A stretch of DNA of 64,000 nt from JAWHTC01 sp032586155 (GTDB taxonomy: Bacteria > Pseudomonadota > Alphaproteobacteria > Rhodobacterales > Rhodobacteraceae). The notes beneath the pieces are model-generated. The model made no database searches. It was not told the DNA's origin and saw only the letters and a program-made list of their open reading frames with translations. Positions 52,604-61,621 of the stretch are shown in pieces. The stretch spans positions 434,001 through 498,000 of the forward strand of contig NZ_JAWHTC010000003.1 in NCBI RefSeq assembly GCF_032586155.1, read 5' to 3'. Made by a program: the position numbers and the translations under genes. Every line of letters starts with the position of its first letter. The first letter of the stretch is position 1.

Positions 52604-53721
52604 ACCCGTTCGACCAGAACCGACCCAACCGAATAGCCCGCGCCAAAGGAGCAGATGAAGCCCTTGTCGCCGGGTTGCATATCCTCGGAATGCTTGGAAA
52701 AGGCAATGATCGAGCCCGCCGACGAAGTGTTGGCGTAATCCTGCAGGATATTCGGCTGTTCACCCGGCTCGGGTTCACGGCCCAACACCTTGCGGCCGAT
52801 GAAATCATTCATCGACTTGTTGGCCTGATGCAGCCACAGGCGTTTCAGGTCGCCGGCGTCCAGTCCCTCGTCGGTCATGTGTTGCGCGATGTGCTTCGAC
52901 ACCATCGGCACCACCTCTTTGAACACCTTGCGACCATTCTGCATGAACTGCATGTCGCGCCGGTCGGCTACGCCGTCGGGGCGGTTGCGGCGCAGGAACC
53001 CGTTATTGTTGCGTATGTTGTTGGAAAACTCGGTGGCACAGCGGGTTGAAATGACTTTCCAATGCGGCCCCTTGGCGTCCTCTTCGCGTTCCAGCACCGT
53101 GGCGGTGCAGACATCGCCAAAGATGAAATGGCAATCACGGTCGCGCCATTCCAGGTGGCCCGAGGTTATTTCCGGATTGACCACAAGGGCCTTTTTCACG
53201 CTGCCTGAGCGGATCATGTCGGCAGCCGCCTGGATACCGAACGTGGCCGACGAACAAGCGACATTCATGTCAAAGGCAAAGCCGCCCGCGCCGATTTCCT
53301 TCTGAATTTCGACGCCAATGGCTGGATAGGCGCGTTCCATGTTCGAGGCGGCACAGATCACCAGGTCGATCTCCGAAGCGTCCACCCCGGCCTGATCCAG
53401 CGCCTTTTTGCAGGCGTCCATGGCGATTTCGGTCATGATGCCGGGTTCGTCATCGCTGCGCTGGCGGAATTTGGGATACATCCGGGTTGGATCAAGAACC
53501 CCTTCCTTGTCAAGCACATAGCGCTGTTCGATTCCCGATGCCTTGAAGATGAAATCGGTCGAGGAACGTTCCAACGCCGTCACCTCACCGGCCTCGATGG
53601 CTTGCGCGTTCTCGGCATTGAACATGTCGACATAGGCGTTGAAGGCCTCGACCAGTTCTGCGTTGGTGATGGCAAGTTCGGGGGTGAAAACCCCAGTGCC
53701 GGTGATGGCTGGTTGATACAT
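52600..53721 (-). CDS. Beta-ketoacyl-ACP synthase III-type enzyme
   Basis: 373 residues, longer than housekeeping FabH (about 320). Catalytic Cys in NVACSSATFG, His in WLHQANKSMN, Asn in DYANTSSAG: the C-H-N triad of KAS III. The insert between residues 40 and 90 and the size suggest a specialised long-chain or starter-unit enzyme rather than the main fabH. ATG 53721 is used because GGAGTGGG precedes it; the frame reaches upstream to 53832 through a large hairpin. Confidence 0.88.
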   Translation of the reverse strand: MYQPAITGTGVFTPELAITNAELVEAFNAYVDMFNAENAQAIEAGEVTALERSSTDFIFKASGIEQRYVLDKEGVLDPTRMYPKFRQRSDDEPGIMTEIAMDACKKALDQAGVDASEIDLVICAASNMERAYPAIGVEIQKEIGAGGFAFDMNVACSSATFGIQAAADMIRSGSVKKALVVNPEITSGHLEWRDRDCHFIFGDVCTATVLEREEDAKGPHWKVISTRCATEFSNNIRNNNGFLRRNRPDGVADRRDMQFMQNGRKVFKEVVPMVSKHIAQHMTDEGLDAGDLKRLWLHQANKSMNDFIGRKVLGREPEPGEQPNILQDYANTSSAGSIIAFSKHSEDMQPGDKGFICSFGAGYSVGSVLVERV

Positions 53722-53738
53722 GGACCCACTCCGATCAA

Positions 53739-53847
53739 GCGTTTCGAGAAATCCTGGCTGAAGGATTGCTCGAAACGCGCAAATCCTCTCGATGTTGTGG
53801 GCGCTTCGAAACAAACTGTTATCCCGGTTCATTTCGAAACGCTTCGA
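53739..53847. promoter_or_regulatory. Hairpin and repeated TCGAAAC motifs upstream of the KAS III gene
   Basis: 53739-53754 and 53763-53778 form a 16-base inverted repeat with one mismatch and an 8-base loop, 18 bases before the gene start on the minus strand. Its arms end in GCGTTTCGA/TCGAAACGC. The same motif recurs as CTTCGAAAC (about 53804) and TTTCGAAACGCTTCGA (53832-53847). Looks like a multi-site operator or a structured leader. Confidence 0.6.
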
Positions 53848-54070
53848 TGTCTCCCGAGATCACTCCTATTGGCCGCGGAAATCAAGGGCAAAGCGGTGAG
53901 ATGGGGTGCGTCGGGGGCAGCCAGGGTCGGGTCTTGGCCTAGAGCGGACTTTCGAATTGGCCTTGCTAATCTGACCGGCTGGGGTGGTCGCCCCTCAGAT
54001 CCCCGGAAAATTTGTGTCAGAAGACGGGCGCGTACGGTTCGTGTGACAGTCCGCTTCAGACCGGAACCAA

Positions 54071-55027
54071 TCAGCAGTTCACCACGTTGGGCGGTGTCTC
54101 GGCCTTGAAAAAGGCGCGCAGGTTCTCGACAGCCATCATTCCCATCGCCGTGCGCACATCCAGCGCCGCTGTGCCCAGATGCGGCAGGAGTGTCACGTTT
54201 TCCAGCGCCATCAGATCCTTGGGCACCGCCGGTTCATGCTCGTAAACATCGAGACCCGCACCTGCGATCTTTCCCAGTTGCAGGGCATTGATCAGGGCGG
54301 ATTCGTCCACCACATCACCGCGCGCGATATTGATGAAATGTGCGTGCGGTTGCATCGAGGACAGGAATCCCGCGCCGATCAGGTGATGGGTTTCGCGCCC
54401 GCCGGGCACTGCCACCACCACGATGTCGGCATGGCGCGCCAATTCGTGCTGAGCCATCTGTTCGGCTGGAAACTCCATGCGTTTTTCCGACCGGTTGGCA
54501 TAGATCACCTTCATGCCAAACCCATAGTGGCAGCGTCTCGCAATGGCCGTACCTATGTTGCCCATGCCGATGATGCCGACAGTACGGCCCGTCACATGCA
54601 TTCCCAGCATTTGCATCGGATTCCAGCCGTCCCATTTGCCCGCGCGCACCAGCCGCTCACCCTCTCCCAACCGCCGGGCACTCATCAGGATCAGCGCCAT
54701 GGCGATGTCGGCGGTGGCGTCGGTCACCGCGCCAGGCGTGTTGGTCACAGTGATGGCGCGGCGGTTCGCCGAAATTGTGTCAATGTGGTTATAGCCAACA
54801 CCGAAATTGGCGAGGATTTTGCACTTGGGCTCCATCACCTCATAAAATACCTGTTCCGAGAACTGGTCGCCAAGGGTTGGCATCACCGCGTCATAGTTTT
54901 GCAGTGCGTCGCGCAGTTCCTTGTCAGAGAGTGGGGCGTTTGACTGGCGCACCGTCACCTCCATGAACGCGCGTGCGGCGTCGACCACTGGGTCGGGCTG
55001 GGGGCGTGTGATCAGAAGCGTTCTCAA
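54071..55027 (-). CDS. D-isomer-specific 2-hydroxyacid dehydrogenase
   Basis: 318 residues. NAD(P) fold GIIGMGNIGTAIARR with the downstream basic residues of NADP-users (YANRSEKR), catalytic Arg in NIARGDVVDE, Glu in LDVYEHEP and His in LLPHLGTA. Glyoxylate or hydroxypyruvate reductase activity is the best guess. Overlaps the preceding csaA gene by four bases; last gene of the ybjN-proC-csaA operon. A degenerate hairpin repeat (53975-54030) lies downstream. Confidence 0.9.
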   Translation of the reverse strand: MRTLLITRPQPDPVVDAARAFMEVTVRQSNAPLSDKELRDALQNYDAVMPTLGDQFSEQVFYEVMEPKCKILANFGVGYNHIDTISANRRAITVTNTPGAVTDATADIAMALILMSARRLGEGERLVRAGKWDGWNPMQMLGMHVTGRTVGIIGMGNIGTAIARRCHYGFGMKVIYANRSEKRMEFPAEQMAQHELARHADIVVVAVPGGRETHHLIGAGFLSSMQPHAHFINIARGDVVDESALINALQLGKIAGAGLDVYEHEPAVPKDLMALENVTLLPHLGTAALDVRTAMGMMAVENLRAFFKAETPPNVVNC

Positions 55028-55365
55028 TGCATGCGTCCTCCGTTCGGGACCGGTTGGTCCGGAGCCAGCAGTACGATACCGCCGTCAGGGTCCGAAGCCC
55101 CCAGCACCAGGCACTCTGACATGAACTTTCCTATCTGGCGCGGTGGGAAATTGACTACGCCCATGACTTGCCGGCCAATCAGGGATTCGGGGGTGTAATG
55201 GGCGGTGATCTGGGCCGATGATTTTTTCTCGCCGATCTCGGGGCCAAAATCGACCCACAGCTTGATCGCCGGTTTGCGCGCCTCGGGGTAAGGCTCGGCG
55301 CGGGTGACTGTGCCGACGCGGATGTCGACCTTGAGGAAGTCGTCGAATGCGATCGGCTCGCTCAT
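55024..55365 (-). CDS. csaA: tRNA-binding protein CsaA
   Basis: 113 residues, a free OB-fold tRNA-binding domain. FLKVDIRVGTVTRAEPYPEARKPAIKLWVDFG and QVMGVVNFPPRQIGKFMSE match CsaA, which also acts as an export-linked chaperone. Overlaps proC and the dehydrogenase gene by four bases each. Confidence 0.92.
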   Translation of the reverse strand: MSEPIAFDDFLKVDIRVGTVTRAEPYPEARKPAIKLWVDFGPEIGEKKSSAQITAHYTPESLIGRQVMGVVNFPPRQIGKFMSECLVLGASDPDGGIVLLAPDQPVPNGGRMH

Positions 55366-56174
55366 TTGGCCAGTTCCTTTGATCTGTTGGTGGCGGCGGC
55401 CACGGTGTTCTTGATCAATGGCGGCAGGCCGGCTTCCGTGTCCATCAATACTTCGAGCCCGGCCTGGGTGGTGCCATTGGGGCTGGTCACGTTGATGCGC
55501 AGCTGTTCGGGGCTGTCACCGCTTTCCTTCGCCAGCGCGCCCGCGCCGGCGACGGTGGCCATGGCCAGCTTCATTGCCAACTCGGGGGCCAGCCCCTGCG
55601 CAGCCCCGGCTGCGGCCATGCATTCTATCATATGGAAGACATATGCCGGACCCGAACCGGACAGGCCAGTAACGGCATCCATCTGAGATTCGGTGTCCAG
55701 ATGCACAACCTCGCCTACGGCAGACAGCAGGGTGTCTGCCATGCCCATGGCGGATGCGGGGGCGTGGGCGTTGCCGATGATCGCTGTGATGCCGCGGGCA
55801 ATGGCGGCGGGGGTGTTGGGCATGGCACGGATGATCGGGGTTTCGCTGCCCAGAACGGATTCGTAATGGGCAATTGGGGTGCCCGCAGCAACAGACAGGA
55901 AGATCGTGTCGCCATTACCCAGCGGGGCCAGCACCGGCAGGGCTTCGGCCATCATCTGCGGTTTGACGGCGATCAACACGACAGCGGGGTTGTCTGGCAG
56001 ATCGGTATTGATTTTGACGCCGGTCGATTTCAGCCAAGCCGACGGGTAAGGGTCCAGCACGTGCACGGACATCGCAGGCAACCCTCCGGCAAGCCAGCCC
56101 TCGAGCATCGCGCCGCCCATCTTGCCACAGCCCAAAAGCACCAGGCCGCGCGCGGCAATATCCGAATAGTCCAT
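55362..56174 (-). CDS. proC: Pyrroline-5-carboxylate reductase
   Basis: 270 residues; last step of proline synthesis. LLGCGKMGGAMLEGWL is the NADP site, IIRAMPNTPAAIARGIT, and SGLSGSGPAYVFHMIE the substrate site, then GTTQAGLEVL at the C-terminus. Located 31 bases downstream of the ybjN-like gene. Confidence 0.95.
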   Translation of the reverse strand: MDYSDIAARGLVLLGCGKMGGAMLEGWLAGGLPAMSVHVLDPYPSAWLKSTGVKINTDLPDNPAVVLIAVKPQMMAEALPVLAPLGNGDTIFLSVAAGTPIAHYESVLGSETPIIRAMPNTPAAIARGITAIIGNAHAPASAMGMADTLLSAVGEVVHLDTESQMDAVTGLSGSGPAYVFHMIECMAAAGAAQGLAPELAMKLAMATVAGAGALAKESGDSPEQLRINVTSPNGTTQAGLEVLMDTEAGLPPLIKNTVAAATNRSKELAK

Positions 56175-56205
56175 GAATCCCCCGTCGCTAACTCAGGGGC
56201 AAATG

Positions 56206-56706
56206 TTACGCGCGACCGTAGGCCTCGGCAATGGCAACCTGCAGTGCGTTCTCGGGACTGCGGTCGCCCCAGACGACAAGCTGGAAGGCCGGGTAATAGC
56301 GTTCGGCACTCAACACGGCGGCCGAGATCAGCGTGTTGATCTGATCGGGGCTGGCCATCTGCCCACCTGCCAGCAAAAGCCCGTAGCGATAGACCATCAG
56401 CTTCTGCTCGGCCCAATAGGTAAACGCCCCGGCCCAGCATTGATCGTTGACCGCGTTCAGCGCCTCGTAAAGCTGCGGCAGTTTTTCTTCGGGCGGTTCC
56501 ATCTCGAAACTGCAGACCATGCGCAGGGTTTCGTCATAGCCGGACCATGCGAGCGTGATCGAGTAGGTGCGCCATTGGCCTTCGACCGCCATGGCGATCT
56601 GATCATCAGCAATCCGGTCGAACTCCCAGTCATGATGGGCTGCCAGGCTTTCCACGATGTCGATGGGGTGAATCTCGTCCTCGAAAAACTGCTCGCTAAG
56701 TGCCAT
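56206..56706 (-). CDS. YbjN domain-containing protein
   Basis: 166 residues. HPIDIVESLAAHHDWEFDRI, ALNAVNDQCWAGAFTYWAEQKLMVYRYGLLLAGG and NTLISAAVLSAERYYPAFQLV are the YbjN-domain pattern; the fold resembles secretion chaperones. ATG 56706 has GAGGTGG upstream; earlier in-frame starts run through a GC-rich hairpin repeat and are unlikely. First gene of the operon with proC. Confidence 0.88.
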   Translation of the reverse strand: MALSEQFFEDEIHPIDIVESLAAHHDWEFDRIADDQIAMAVEGQWRTYSITLAWSGYDETLRMVCSFEMEPPEEKLPQLYEALNAVNDQCWAGAFTYWAEQKLMVYRYGLLLAGGQMASPDQINTLISAAVLSAERYYPAFQLVVWGDRSPENALQVAIAEAYGRA

Positions 56707-56841
56707 AACGCCACCTCTTTCTTTTTTTACGCGGGGGCGAGGCTGCGCCCCCCAGCGCTTGGTGCCTGCTCTAGACCATGCGGCGATCCCGCCAGGTCCT
56801 ACGAGATATGGTAGGGGGAGGACTGAGAAGCTGTAAAGCAA

Positions 56842-57278
56842 TTTGTTGGGGATAACCCCAAGAAGTTGTGGATTACTGGGGGAAGGCTACAAGATTGTGC
56901 AGCCGAGATCCGGATGGCGCCGGGCTTGCATCCCACCTGGGTAGCGGGGCAAGCTGAAGGCAGGGGGTGCGGTGGTCTGACGTGACGTAATGAACCGCAT
57001 TCGAAACAAAGCCTTGAGTTGCGTGGGAGCGGCTTTCTTTAATGGCTGTGTCACTTGGCGCGACGTTTCCGGTGCAGCTCGCCCCGGGGCCCGTGCCCGC
57101 CACCCCGCAAAGACGGAGGAGACCGCATGATATGACATCAGGCCGCAAGGTCGACGGCAAATCGGAAAACACGGGAGCAACAACACCGGGGTCCGAAATG
57201 TCGGAGAAGGCATGCGGCACAACGACCGGAGCATCAAAGCGTCGGCAATACTCAATACATCCATGGGAGGATATATCT
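56842..57278. other. Leader region of the ABC operon
   Basis: 437 bases between the minus-strand ybjN gene and the plus-strand ABC operon. TTGGGG-ATAA-CCCCAA (56846-56861) is a perfect small hairpin. GGAGGAG followed by ATGATATGA at about 57114-57135 would be a two-codon reading frame. The frame of the binding protein stays open for 79 codons upstream of its true start, but that stretch lacks family sequence. No other gene is seen. Confidence 0.45.
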
Positions 57279-58520
57279 ATGAAATCATTGAAAAAACTCG
57301 CCCTTGGCGTGGCGGTGGCGGCGTTGACCGCAACCTCAGTCATGGCCGAAAATATCAAGATCGCCTTTATCGACCCTCTGTCGGGTCCATTTGCGGCCAC
57401 TGGCAGTGAGGGTCTGGCGCTTTACCAATATGCCGCCGAGGAACTGGTCAACAAACAGGGTGGCGTGCTGGGCGGTCAGAACTTCGAAGTGATCGGGTTC
57501 GACAACAAGATCAGCCCCAAGGAATCACTGATCCAGCTGCAGGTTGCCATCGACCAGGGCATCCGTTTCGTGGCGCAGGGCAACAGTTCGGGTGTGGCCA
57601 ACGCGCTGACCGACGCGATCAACAAGCACAACAAACGCAACCCCGATGACCGGGTTTTGTTCCTGAATTATTCGGCTGTCGATCCGGCGCTGACCAACGC
57701 GAAGTGCAACTTCTGGCACTTCCGGTTTGACGCCAATGCCGACATCAAGATGGATGCGATGACCGATGTGATCGCGGGCGATGACAGCATCAAGAAGGTT
57801 TATATCATCGGTCAGGACTATTCGTTTGGTAAGGCCGTGGCCGCGGCAGCGGTCAAGTTTCTGGGCGAAAAACGCCCCGATATCGAAATCGTAGGTAACG
57901 AGCTGCACCCGATCGGCAAGGTCAAGGACTTTACCCCTTACGCGCGTAAGATCATGGCGGCCGAGGCGGATGCGGTGATCACCGGCAACTGGGGCGCCGA
58001 CATGGTGGGTCTTGGCAAGGCCGTGCTGGGCGCGGGCTTTGATGCGCCGATCTTCACCTACTATGCTGCCGGGACCGGCATCACCAAGACGTTTGGCGCC
58101 GACGGTGTTGGCAAGCTGAAACTGGTTGGTGAAGGTCAGCTGAACCCGCCGGTCAGCGACCGCGCCAGCGCCTTTGTCAAAGGTTTCAAGGAAAAGAACC
58201 CGGACAAGGATATCGGTCAGCCGCGCATCGCCAACGTGATGGAAATGCTCGCCCGCGCCATCAACGACGCCGGTTCGGCTACTGATGTGGTTGCGATTGC
58301 TACCGCACTGGAAGGCATGGAGCATGACAGCATCTGGGGCACCAAGGTGAAAATCCGCGAAAGCGATCACCAGGCGATCCAGAATGTGCACATTCTGGCC
58401 CATACCGATCAGGGCGTGACCCACGACATGGACAACTCGGGCTTTGGCCTTGTGGCCGAGAAAACCGTGACCATGGCGTCGGCGGATATCGAAACCACCT
58501 GCAAGATGAAGCGCCCGTAA
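57279..58520 (+). CDS. ABC transporter periplasmic substrate-binding protein, branched-chain amino acid type
   Basis: 413 residues. Signal peptide KLALGVAVAALTATSVMA, then IKIAFIDPLSGPFAATGSEG, the usual opening of LivK/HAA-type binding proteins, and KVYIIGQDYSFGKAVAAAAVKFL. GGGAGG lies 8 bases before ATG 57279. First gene of a five-gene uptake operon. Ligand may be an amino acid, amide or other small acid. Confidence 0.92.
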   Translation: MKSLKKLALGVAVAALTATSVMAENIKIAFIDPLSGPFAATGSEGLALYQYAAEELVNKQGGVLGGQNFEVIGFDNKISPKESLIQLQVAIDQGIRFVAQGNSSGVANALTDAINKHNKRNPDDRVLFLNYSAVDPALTNAKCNFWHFRFDANADIKMDAMTDVIAGDDSIKKVYIIGQDYSFGKAVAAAAVKFLGEKRPDIEIVGNELHPIGKVKDFTPYARKIMAAEADAVITGNWGADMVGLGKAVLGAGFDAPIFTYYAAGTGITKTFGADGVGKLKLVGEGQLNPPVSDRASAFVKGFKEKNPDKDIGQPRIANVMEMLARAINDAGSATDVVAIATALEGMEHDSIWGTKVKIRESDHQAIQNVHILAHTDQGVTHDMDNSGFGLVAEKTVTMASADIETTCKMKRP

Positions 58521-58547
58521 GCTAGGGTCGACCTCATCTGACAAAAA

Positions 58548-58578
58548 CGCCGGGCTCTTGGCAAAAAAGGGCCCGGCG
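58548..58578 (+). terminator. Hairpin between the binding-protein gene and livH
   Basis: CGCCGGGC (58548-58555) pairs perfectly with GCCCGGCG (58571-58578). Such a stem after the first gene of an ABC operon usually protects the upstream message or partly stops transcription, so the binding protein is made in excess. Confidence 0.65.
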
Positions 58579-58611
58579 ACATTCCCCCAAGCAGTCGGGC
58601 AGGAGCACTAC

Positions 58612-59568
58612 ATGTCCCTTTTCATCGTCAACATTTTGGACGGGCTGGTCACCGGACTACTGTTGTTCATGCTGTGCAGCGGTCTGACGCTGATCTTTTC
58701 CATGATGGGTGTTCTGAACTTTGCCCACGCGAGTTTCTACATGCTGGGGGCGTATTTCGCCTATCAGATCAGCCTGTTTACCGGCTTCTGGCTAGGCCTG
58801 ATCGTGGCGCCCATCGCCGTGGGCGTGATCGGTGCGCTGATCGAACGATACGGGCTCAGGCGCGTGCACAAATACGGCCACGTTCCGGAATTGATCTTTA
58901 CCTTCGGTCTGGCGCTGCTGATCGAGGAAGTGGTGCAGTTCTTCTGGGGCAAGAACCAGATGAACTACGAGGTGCCCGCGGCGCTGGATTTCGCCGCCTT
59001 CTCGATCGCCGGTAATGCCTTTCCGGCATTTAAGGTGTTCATGATTTTTGTCGCCATCGGGATTTTCCTGGTGCTGCTTTACATCCTCACCAAAACCCGC
59101 GTCGGCATGACCATTCAGGCCGCACTAAGCTATCCCGAGACGGTGCAGAACCTGGGCCACAACGTGCCCCTTGTGTTCATGGGCGTGTTTGGGGTCGGCA
59201 CTGCTATGGCCGGGCTGGCCGGTGTAATTGCCGGACCGGTTCTGGGAACGTTCCCGGGCATGGCCGTGGTGTTGGGGTCAATCGTATTCGTAACGATTGT
59301 GATTGGCGGGCTTGGGTCGTTATGGGGCGCGCTCGCCGCGTCGCTTTTGATTGGCTGGATCACCACATTCGCCAAGGCCTATAACGTGCGGATGGAGGAC
59401 ATCCTGACCGGACTCGGGTTCACCAAGCCCGAACCAATCTGGGACAGCTCCTGGCAGGATTTATGGACCCTAACCCTGCCGCAGATTGCCGACATCTTAC
59501 CTTATCTTTTGATGGTCATCGTCCTCGTGCTACGTCCGCAGGGCCTGTTCGGGAAGCGTGAAACATGA
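58612..59568 (+). CDS. livH: Branched-chain-type ABC permease LivH
   Basis: 318 residues, about eight membrane helices. GLTLIFSMMGVLNFAHASFYMLGAY is the LivH signature and ALSYPETVQNLGHNV the cytoplasmic coupling loop that meets the ATPases. AGGAGC lies 8 bases before the ATG. Overlaps livM by four bases. Confidence 0.92.
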   Translation: MSLFIVNILDGLVTGLLLFMLCSGLTLIFSMMGVLNFAHASFYMLGAYFAYQISLFTGFWLGLIVAPIAVGVIGALIERYGLRRVHKYGHVPELIFTFGLALLIEEVVQFFWGKNQMNYEVPAALDFAAFSIAGNAFPAFKVFMIFVAIGIFLVLLYILTKTRVGMTIQAALSYPETVQNLGHNVPLVFMGVFGVGTAMAGLAGVIAGPVLGTFPGMAVVLGSIVFVTIVIGGLGSLWGALAASLLIGWITTFAKAYNVRMEDILTGLGFTKPEPIWDSSWQDLWTLTLPQIADILPYLLMVIVLVLRPQGLFGKRET

Positions 59569-60869
59569 GCACTCCCTCAACGACTCCGCTCACGGCTGGC
59601 ACGCGCCGCCTGATCCCCTTGAACCATGCGATGCCATGGATCGTGGCTGCGATTTGCCTGATCATCCTGCCATATGTGTTTGACAGCCGTTCGGCTCTGA
59701 CGATCATGAACCAGATGGCGATCACCATCGTCTTTGCTCTGAGTTACAACATGTTGTTGGGCCAGGGCGGGATGCTCAGCTTCGGTCACGCCGTTTATAT
59801 GGGCCTTGGTGGGTTCTTCTGCATGCATCTTCTGAACATGGTTGAATATGACGGGTTGTGGCTTCCTTTGCCGCTTTTGCCGTTGTTTGGCGGGCTATTT
59901 GGTCTGTTGTTCGCGCTGATCATTGGGACGTTTTCGACCCGACGGGCGGGGACGGTTTTTGCAATGATCAGCCTTGGCGTGGGTGAGCTGATCGCCGCCT
60001 GTTCGATCATCATCGTCGTCTTCTTTGGCGGCGAAGAAGGTGTCAGTGGCGACCGGACCATGGGGCCCGAGGTGTTCGGCTGGGATTTCGGCGCGCAAAG
60101 CCAGGTTTATTATCTGACCGCCGGTTGGCTGCTGATCGCCGCACTTGGCATGTATCTCTATTCCCGTACTCCTATTGGCCGCATTGCAAACGCGGTGCGC
60201 GACAATGAAGAGCGGGCCGAATTCTTGGGCTATTCCCAGCGCCACGTGCGCTGGATTTCCTTCTGCGCCAGCGGCTTCTTTGCCGGGATCGCCGGGGCGC
60301 TGTTTGCCATCAATTTCGAGATTCTGACCGAGGAAAACCTGAACCTTGCCACGTCCGGGTCAATCCTGCTGATCACCTTCCTCGGCGGCGTCGGCTTCTT
60401 TGTCGGGCCGATCATCGGGGCGATTGTGTTCACCCTGCTGCAAACCGTGCTTAGCCTCTACACCGAAATCTGGTCGCTCTATCTGGGTATCCTGTTCGTG
60501 GCCACGGTGATGTTCTTCCCAGGCGGTCTGGCCGGGCTTCTGGCGATGCATGTTTTGCCATGGAAGCTGGGTAAGCTGGGGCATCTGATAGCGCCTTATG
60601 CCAAGATGTTCCTGCCCGCGATCGCCTTTGTGCTGTCCTCGGCGGCCGTGCTGGAAATCCTGTTCCATCGCCGCCATGCCAGCGTGGGCGACCATGAAAT
60701 GACCCTCTACGGGATCACGTTTGACAGCCATCACCTCTTGCCGCTGATTGCTGCGTTGGCGTTGGCTGCAGTCAGTTTTTGGGCACTGGTCAAAATGGCC
60801 CCGGCACTCAAGGAAGCCTGGGACGAGGCCACCCATATGGATGCCCCCGGGGCAGGGGGTGCGTCATGA
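59565..60869 (+). CDS. livM: Branched-chain-type ABC permease LivM
   Basis: 434 residues, longer than typical LivM (about 320-420) because of a C-terminal extension with one or two additional hydrophobic segments (HLLPLIAALALAAVSFWALVK). YNMLLGQGGMLSFGHAVYMGLGGF is the LivM signature and AVRDNEERAEFLGY the coupling loop. Confidence 0.92.
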   Translation: MSTPSTTPLTAGTRRLIPLNHAMPWIVAAICLIILPYVFDSRSALTIMNQMAITIVFALSYNMLLGQGGMLSFGHAVYMGLGGFFCMHLLNMVEYDGLWLPLPLLPLFGGLFGLLFALIIGTFSTRRAGTVFAMISLGVGELIAACSIIIVVFFGGEEGVSGDRTMGPEVFGWDFGAQSQVYYLTAGWLLIAALGMYLYSRTPIGRIANAVRDNEERAEFLGYSQRHVRWISFCASGFFAGIAGALFAINFEILTEENLNLATSGSILLITFLGGVGFFVGPIIGAIVFTLLQTVLSLYTEIWSLYLGILFVATVMFFPGGLAGLLAMHVLPWKLGKLGHLIAPYAKMFLPAIAFVLSSAAVLEILFHRRHASVGDHEMTLYGITFDSHHLLPLIAALALAAVSFWALVKMAPALKEAWDEATHMDAPGAGGAS

Positions 60870-61621
60870 CGGCCGCTATCGAACTCAGACAGCTGAGCAA
60901 AAGCTTCGGCCTCGCCAAGATCATTCAGGATGTGAACCTCGGTATTGCCAAGGGTGAACGCCATGCGATCATCGGGCCGAATGGGGCCGGAAAATCGACG
61001 CTCTTCAACCTGATCACTGGTAAGTACCTGCCGACCACCGGTAGCGTTCACCTGCATGGGGTGGATGTCAGTGGCAAGAAACCCTATGAAATCAACCGCA
61101 TGGGTCTCAGCCGCAGCTTCCAGATCACCAACATCTTCCACAACATGACCGTGTTCGAAAACGTGCGATGCGGGCTGATGTGGTCGATGGGTTACAAATA
61201 CAGCTTCTGGCACATGGTGAACCGGCAGCATGATCTGACCGAAAAGGCCGACGAAATCCTCGAACAGATCAACCTGACCTCGCGCCGAAACATGGTGGCG
61301 GGGGCCTTGGCCTATGCCGAGCAGCGCGCGCTGGAAATCGGCATCACCATCGCCGGGGGCGCTGACATTGTCATGCTAGATGAGCCCTGTGCAGGCATGA
61401 GCCATTCCGAAACCGACTATATCGTTGACCTGATCCGCAAGGTGACCGAGGGAAAGACGCTGGTCATCGTCGAACATGACATGGGTGTGATTTTCGACCT
61501 CGCCGACAAGATCAGCGTGCTGGTCTATGGCGAGATCATTGAAAGCGACACCCCTGAAGCAGTGCGTGCCTCGAAGGCCGTGCAAGAGGCCTATCTCGGC
61601 ACCACATTGGAGGACGCGTGA
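60866..61621 (+). CDS. livG: Branched-chain-type ABC ATPase LivG
   Basis: 251 residues. Walker A GPNGAGKSTLF, a LivG-type signature region ALAYAEQRALEIGI and Walker B IVMLDEPCAGMS are in place. Overlaps livM by four bases and livF by one. Confidence 0.92.
   Translation: MTAAIELRQLSKSFGLAKIIQDVNLGIAKGERHAIIGPNGAGKSTLFNLITGKYLPTTGSVHLHGVDVSGKKPYEINRMGLSRSFQITNIFHNMTVFENVRCGLMWSMGYKYSFWHMVNRQHDLTEKADEILEQINLTSRRNMVAGALAYAEQRALEIGITIAGGADIVMLDEPCAGMSHSETDYIVDLIRKVTEGKTLVIVEHDMGVIFDLADKISVLVYGEIIESDTPEAVRASKAVQEAYLGTTLEDA

Noticed and set aside
57042..57278. Upstream extension of the ABC binding protein (79 codons)
   Set aside because: The translation is not signal-peptide-like and there is a strong ribosome site and a clear signal peptide at 57279.
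61376..61500. Possible frameshift or pseudogene in livG
   Set aside because: Reading through shows Walker B, D-loop and switch His (IVEHDMG) intact in one frame.
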